Notes under the pieces: model-generated
What the model was told of the DNA's origin: nothing
The model's database searches: none
The model's input: the letters and a program-made list of their open reading frames with translations, nothing else
NCBI RefSeq assembly: GCF_042676985.1
Contig: NZ_JBHTIK010000015.1
Coordinates: 62,001 to 126,000, forward strand
Reading direction: 5' to 3'
From: Sphingosinicella xenopeptidilytica
GTDB lineage: Bacteria; Pseudomonadota; Alphaproteobacteria; Sphingomonadales; Sphingomonadaceae
Length of the DNA stretch: 64,000 nt
Part shown: positions 60,187 to 64,000 of the stretch, in pieces
Numbering within the stretch: position 1 is the first letter of the stretch
Layout: the number at the start of each line of letters is the position of its first letter
Translations under genes and position numbers: made by a program

Positions 60187-61074
60187 ATGACCACGCTCCT
60201 CGAAGCTGTCCGGCGCCACGCGGACGCCCATGCCGACCCGCTCGGTTTCGCGCCGACTCCGATCCCCGGCCTGTTCGCCGTGCGCGCGACCACGCCGAGC
60301 GGACTCCTTCACGACGTCTACCGTCCGCTCGTCTGCCTTCTGGTGCAAGGCGGCAAGCAGGTCACGATGGGAACGCGGGCCTTCACTTTCTCCGCGGGGG
60401 ATTCGCTGCTGGTGACGGCGGACGTGCCGACCGTCAGCCAGATCACGCGGGCGAGCCTTGCCGCGCCTTACTATTCGCTGGTGCTGGAGTTGGACCTCGC
60501 GCTGATTGCAGAGCTCGCGGCGGAAATGAAGCCTGCGCTTGTTTCCGATACCGCGCCCGTGCGCGTCGATACGACGGACGGGGAGGTCGCCGACGCCGCG
60601 CTTCGTTTGATGCGGCTGCTGGATCGCCCACAAGCGCTGCCGGTGCTCCAGGCGCAGCTGCGGCGGGAGATGCACTATTGGTTGCTCGCCGGGCGACATG
60701 GGCCCGCCATCCGGCAACTCGGCTGGCCCGATGGCCACGCAAGGCGGATCGCACGCGCCGTTGCCGTGCTGCGCGAGGCGTACGCCGAGACCGTTCCCGT
60801 AGAGCGTCTGGCCGCTGCCGCCGGCATGAGCCCGTCGTCGTTCCATCATCATTTCAAGGCGATCACCTCACTCTCGCCGCTGCAATTCCAGAAGCAGCTG
60901 CGCCTCATCGAAGCGAAGCGGCTGATGCTTTCGGAAGGGCTGAACGCCGTGCACGTGGCATTCTCCGTCGGCTACGAGAGCGTGCCGCAGTTCACGCGCG
61001 AATATGCCCGCCTGTTCGGTCTGCCCCCGGTGCGAGACACGCGGGTTGCGCGTGAGAGCGCCCGCGCTGCCTGA
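60187..61074 (+). CDS. AraC-family transcriptional regulator
   Basis: A 295-residue regulator with an N-terminal cupin-like domain (PLVCLLVQGGKQVTMGTRAF, FSAGDSLLVTADVPTVSQIT) of the AraC_N type and a C-terminal double helix-turn-helix (VERLAAAAGMSPSSFHHHFK and NAVHVAFSVGYESVPQFTREY). It reads away from the SDR gene, across a shared 135-base region. The ATG at 60187 gives a normal N terminus but has no good Shine-Dalgarno. An in-frame ATG at 60151 has AAAGGAG directly abutting it, so the start is uncertain. Confidence 0.87.
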   Translation: MTTLLEAVRRHADAHADPLGFAPTPIPGLFAVRATTPSGLLHDVYRPLVCLLVQGGKQVTMGTRAFTFSAGDSLLVTADVPTVSQITRASLAAPYYSLVLELDLALIAELAAEMKPALVSDTAPVRVDTTDGEVADAALRLMRLLDRPQALPVLQAQLRREMHYWLLAGRHGPAIRQLGWPDGHARRIARAVAVLREAYAETVPVERLAAAAGMSPSSFHHHFKAITSLSPLQFQKQLRLIEAKRLMLSEGLNAVHVAFSVGYESVPQFTREYARLFGLPPVRDTRVARESARAA

Positions 61075-61141
61075 AGCGCGCGAATACCTGCGCCTGCATT
61101 CGTGGTAACATTCGCGCGGACAGGGTGGGAGGATCGCGGCC

Positions 61142-62197
61142 ATGGGGCGGTGGATCAAGCGGTTGGCGGCCGCGCTGGCGGTGCTTGTCGTGCTTGTTTT
61201 CGCGGCGGCGTGGCTCAGTCCATGGCCGGGCGTGCTCGTCATCCGGCAAATCTTCGATGCCGGCGCGCGCGCGGCATCGGCAAAGCTTGAAAAGCACTTG
61301 CCCGCGAACGTCCGCTCGCTGAACGACATCGCCTACGCACCGGGCGATCCCGATGCGAGGCTCGACATTCACCTACCTTCAAGCGGCAAGGGGCCGTTTC
61401 CCGTGATTCTCTGGATTCACGGCGGGGCATGGGTTTCGGGCGATAAGTCGGACCTCACCAACTACCTGAAAATCCTCGCCGCCAGAGGCTACAGCGTCGT
61501 CAACATCGGCTATTCGATCGCGCCCGGCGCGACCTATCCAACCCCGGTGCGGCAAGCGAATGCAGCGCTCGGCTTCGTGGTGCGGGAAGGGGCGCGGTAT
61601 GGCCTCGATCCCACACGCATCGTACTGGCCGGCGATTCGGCGGGCGCGCAGCTTGCGGTGCAGCTCGCGGGTATCGTGACCTCAGCCGATTATGCGGATG
61701 CCGTCGGCATCACGCCTTCGCCGCTTCCCGCGCCGCTGCGCGGTGTGTTGCTCTATTGCGGGCCTTATGACGTCGGCAAGGTGAACTTCGACGGTCCCTT
61801 CGGCACTTTCCTGCATACGGTGGTGTGGGCGTACAGCGGCTCGCGGGATTTCCGCAGCGACCCGGCTTTTGCGCTGATGTCGGTTGCGCAGCACGTCACG
61901 CCCGCGTTCCCGCCCGCGTTCATCTCGGTCGGCAACGCCGATCCGCTGCGTCCCCAGTCCGTACAACTGGCGGAGGCGCTCCGTGCAAAAGGCGGCAAGG
62001 TGGAAACGCTGTTCTTTCCCGATGCCTACACGCCGCCGCTCGCGCACGAGTACCAATTCGATCTGGATACGGCGGCGGGACAGCTGGCTCTGCGGCGTTC
62101 GGCCGCGTGGCTCGGCGGCGTCATGCGCGATGCGCCGCCGCAACAGCCTGCCGAACAGGCGGATTCGCCGCGGGCGGCTGAAAGTGGCCACAAATGA
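61142..62197 (+). CDS. Alpha/beta hydrolase (BD-FAE/esterase-like) with N-terminal membrane anchor
   Basis: A 351-residue protein. Residues about 8-25 form a hydrophobic helix, probably a membrane anchor or uncleaved signal. The oxyanion motif is WIHGGAWVSGDKSDL. The nucleophile Ser166 is in VLAGDSAGAQLAVQ. Asp in SVGNADPLRPQ and His in LAHEYQFD complete a likely triad. The substrate is unknown; carboxylic esters of hydrophobic compounds are typical. The C terminus is a polar Gln/Pro/Ala tail. The stop is directly at the terminator of a minus-strand small RNA. Confidence 0.83.
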   Translation: MGRWIKRLAAALAVLVVLVFAAAWLSPWPGVLVIRQIFDAGARAASAKLEKHLPANVRSLNDIAYAPGDPDARLDIHLPSSGKGPFPVILWIHGGAWVSGDKSDLTNYLKILAARGYSVVNIGYSIAPGATYPTPVRQANAALGFVVREGARYGLDPTRIVLAGDSAGAQLAVQLAGIVTSADYADAVGITPSPLPAPLRGVLLYCGPYDVGKVNFDGPFGTFLHTVVWAYSGSRDFRSDPAFALMSVAQHVTPAFPPAFISVGNADPLRPQSVQLAEALRAKGGKVETLFFPDAYTPPLAHEYQFDLDTAAGQLALRRSAAWLGGVMRDAPPQQPAEQADSPRAAESGHK

Positions 62198-62370
62198 AAA
62201 GCGCCCGGGTCGTTTCCGGCCCGGGCGCTCTCGTGACGAGTCATTTAACTCCCGCGAAGATTTGGGTCCTCTGTTCCCCCATCGGAGCCCAATCTTGCTA
62301 GCGCGCCGTCATTCGCTGCGTCGCGCGTCCTCCCCCAACCCTGGTGCCCTCCCACAGGCGATACCGGATC
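62196..62370 (-). ncRNA. Candidate structured small RNA upstream of proS
   Basis: A 362-base gap (62198-62559) has no protein gene. Its minus strand reads as a chain of hairpins: a GC-rich stem with GCGCG/CGCGC arms; an AGATT-GGG stem (62295-62258); GAGT/ACTC with loop TAAATG; and a final GCGCCCGGG/CCCGGGCGC stem followed by TTTT (62200-62197), a good intrinsic terminator. The T-run is only on this strand, so the terminator belongs to a minus-strand RNA. A weak promoter (TTGTCG, 17 bases, GTAACA) would start it near 62370. I cannot name a family. The rest of the gap, 62371-62559, shows nothing convincing. Confidence 0.6.
62197..62229 (-). terminator. Intrinsic terminator of the candidate small RNA
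   Basis: On the minus strand AGCGCCCGGG (62229-62220) pairs with CCCGGGCGCT (62209-62200) around a CCGGAAACGA-type loop, followed by TTTT at 62200-62197. The stem is perfect over ten base pairs. It lies just downstream of the plus-strand hydrolase stop, so it may also help end that mRNA, though the plus-strand side has no U-run. Confidence 0.8.
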
Positions 62371-62559
62371 AGATGGCGAGAGTGTTACGGTGCGGGTGGG
62401 CATCCCGACAAGAGAGTGTCACGCCCCACGCACATTAATTTCCAGGGGTGTGGATATGATGCAACAATGCGGCTCGGTGCGGCTGCGTAACGGGCCACGG
62501 CAGGGGATCGCGGATTGGGCAGTTGCTTGCGCGCCCGCCCATGCTAGACAGCGCGCACT

Positions 62560-63849
62560 ATGCGCCTTTCCCGTTATTTTCTTCCGCTCCTCAAGGAAAC
62601 CCCCACCGACGCGCAGATCGTCAGCCATCAGCTGATGCTGCGGGCCGGTCTCGTGCGCCAGACCTCGGCCGGCATCTACGCCTGGCTGCCGGTCGGCCTC
62701 CGCGTGCTCGACAAGATCGCCGACGTCGTCCGCCGCGAGCAGGACCGCGCGGGCGCCATCGAGCTGCTGATGCCGACCATCCAGTCGGCGGACCTCTGGC
62801 GCCAGTCCGGGCGCTATGATGCCTATGGGCCGGAGATGCTCCGCTTCAAGGACCGGCACGAGCGCGAAATGCTCTACGGGCCGACCAACGAGGAGATGAT
62901 CACGGCGCTGTTCCGCGATTCCGTGCGCAGCTACCGCGATCTGCCGCGCACGCTTTATCACATCCAGTGGAAGTTCCGCGACGAGGTGCGCCCCCGCTTC
63001 GGCGTGATGCGTGGCCGCGAGTTCCTGATGAAGGATGCCTACAGCTTCGATCTCGACGAGGCGGGCGGCAAGGTTTCGTACAACGCCATGTTCGAGGCGT
63101 ATCTGCGCACGTTCGCGGCAATGGGGCTCAAGGCTGTGCCGGTGCGCGCGCCCACGGGGCCGATCGGTGGCGACATGAGCCACGAGTTCCACATCCTCGC
63201 CGAGACGGGCGAGAGTGAGATTTTCTACGATTCGGCGATCGAGGACGTTGACGTCACCGATCCCGAGGCCGTCTCCAAGCTCTCCTCGATCTACGCGATG
63301 GAAGCCGAAGAGCACGAGAAGGTGACGAACTGCCCGGTTCCGGCGGAGCGTCTGCTCAGCCGCCGCGGCATCGAGGTCGGACACATCTTCTTCTTCGGCA
63401 CCAAATATTCGGCCGCGATGGGCCTCAGTGTGCAGGGGCAGGACGGCAAGCCGGTCACCCCGCAGATGGGCAGCTACGGCGTCGGCGTGTCGCGCCTCGT
63501 CGGTGCGGTGATCGAGGCGTGCCACGACGAGGACGGCATCATCTGGCCGGAGGCGATCGCGCCGTTCAAGGTCGGCCTCATCAACCTGCGGAGCGGCGAT
63601 GCCGCCTGCGATGTGGCGGCAGACGATCTCTACGCAAAGCTCCAGCGCGCGGGCATCGAGACGCTTTACGACGACCGCGACGAGCGCGGTGGCGCCAAGT
63701 TCGCGGGCATGGACCTTATCGGTATCCCGTGGCAGCTCGTCGTCGGGCCGAAGGGCGTTAGCGCCGGTGTCGTCGAGCTCAAGCACCGCAAGACTGGCGA
63801 GCGCCACGAGCTCTCCGTCGAGGCCGCGCTGGAGAAGCTCGCGGGATGA
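62560..63849 (+). CDS. proS: Prolyl-tRNA synthetase, short alphaproteobacterial form
   Basis: A 429-residue class II synthetase. Motif 2 is seen in FRDEVRPRFGVMRGREFLMK and motif 3 in MGSYGVGVSRLVGAVIEACH. YGPTNEEMITALFRD is typical of bacterial-type ProRS. The enzyme lacks the large insertion editing domain found between motifs 2 and 3 in E. coli (572 residues), as is usual in alphaproteobacteria. ATG 62560 gives MRLSRYFLPLLKETPTDAQI, matching the family. It overlaps the LolC/E gene by 4 bases. Confidence 0.96.
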   Translation: MRLSRYFLPLLKETPTDAQIVSHQLMLRAGLVRQTSAGIYAWLPVGLRVLDKIADVVRREQDRAGAIELLMPTIQSADLWRQSGRYDAYGPEMLRFKDRHEREMLYGPTNEEMITALFRDSVRSYRDLPRTLYHIQWKFRDEVRPRFGVMRGREFLMKDAYSFDLDEAGGKVSYNAMFEAYLRTFAAMGLKAVPVRAPTGPIGGDMSHEFHILAETGESEIFYDSAIEDVDVTDPEAVSKLSSIYAMEAEEHEKVTNCPVPAERLLSRRGIEVGHIFFFGTKYSAAMGLSVQGQDGKPVTPQMGSYGVGVSRLVGAVIEACHDEDGIIWPEAIAPFKVGLINLRSGDAACDVAADDLYAKLQRAGIETLYDDRDERGGAKFAGMDLIGIPWQLVVGPKGVSAGVVELKHRKTGERHELSVEAALEKLAG

Positions 63850-64000
63850 TCTCCCGCTACGAGCGCATGATCGCCCGGCGCTATCTGCTGCCGGGGCGGG
63901 GTGAGGGCTTCATCTTCCTCGTCGCATCGATCAGCCTCGTTGCCGTCGCGCTTGGTGTCGCCGCGCTGATCGCGGTGATGTCGGTGATGAACGGTTTCCG
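63846..64000 (+). CDS. Lipoprotein-releasing ABC transporter permease LolC/LolE, 5' part only
   Basis: The first 51 residues, cut by the window edge, read MISRYERMIARRYLLPGRGE, then FIFLVASISLVAVALGVAAL with IAVMSVMNGF. This is the classic N terminus of the FtsX-type permeases LolC and LolE that extract lipoproteins from the inner membrane for transport to the outer membrane. Its ATG overlaps the proS stop (ATGA), a gene order frequent in alphaproteobacteria. LolC and LolE cannot be told apart from this part. Confidence 0.88.
   Translation, partial: MISRYERMIARRYLLPGRGEGFIFLVASISLVAVALGVAALIAVMSVMNGF

Noticed and set aside
62390..62635. 81-codon plus-strand frame running into proS
   Set aside because: Overlaps the start of proS in another frame, no ribosome binding site, basic composition.

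Overview
The window is a stretch of ordinary, GC-rich (roughly two thirds G+C) alphaproteobacterial chromosome. Gene order and content point to the Sphingomonadales: 6S RNA-zapA-tkt-gap-pgk, a class I fructose-bisphosphate aldolase, a 14-gene nuo operon followed by birA-coaX-rnj, a ppiD-trpEGDC-moaC-moeA-lexA block, comEC beside gltX and gltA, an alphaproteobacterial GTTC-N7-GTTC SOS box, a CtrA-type TTAA-N7-TTAA site and short class II ProS. This assignment is inference from families and synteny; there is no rRNA in the window. No phage, insertion sequence, CRISPR array or tRNA gene was seen.

Layout. 1-9.5 kb: the end of a 6S RNA gene, a zapA cell-division pair on the minus strand, then central carbon genes (tkt, gap, pgk, fba) with a secreted CAP-domain protein, an O-methyltransferase, thiE, efp and suhB. 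9.6-27.2 kb: respiratory complex I (nuoA-N), tightly overlapped, running into birA, coaX, RNase J and a DUF1467 membrane protein. 27.3-30.6 kb: a small membrane protein of unknown role, a 783-residue membrane-anchored coiled-coil protein on the minus strand, and a lone Hpt phosphotransfer protein. 30.6-36.2 kb: an inositol-phosphate cluster with two divergent CDP-alcohol phosphatidyltransferases, inositol-3-phosphate synthase, a CTP:inositol-1-phosphate cytidylyltransferase and a Wzi-like outer-membrane barrel. 36.3-39.7 kb: a DUF2336 protein, a PAS histidine kinase and a DUF4239 membrane protein in one operon. 39.7-46 kb: gltA, gltX, comEC, and a dmeR-dmeF metal-export pair. 46-54.2 kb (minus strand): lexA, moeA, moaC, trpCDGE, ppiD. 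54.4-59.3 kb: tpiA, outer-membrane phospholipase A, a frameshifted methyltransferase, secG, pyrG. 59.3-64 kb: an SDR/AraC pair, an alpha/beta hydrolase, a likely structured small RNA on the minus strand, proS and the start of a LolC/E permease.

How it works together. Most genes are housekeeping: glycolysis/gluconeogenesis, NADH oxidation, tryptophan and molybdenum-cofactor synthesis, tRNA charging, SOS control. The parts least explained by known annotation are the inositol-lipid-like cluster with an outer-membrane barrel, the DUF2336/kinase/DUF4239 operon, the two-TM coiled-coil protein, phased GANTC sites between the zapA operon and tkt, and the candidate small RNA upstream of proS.
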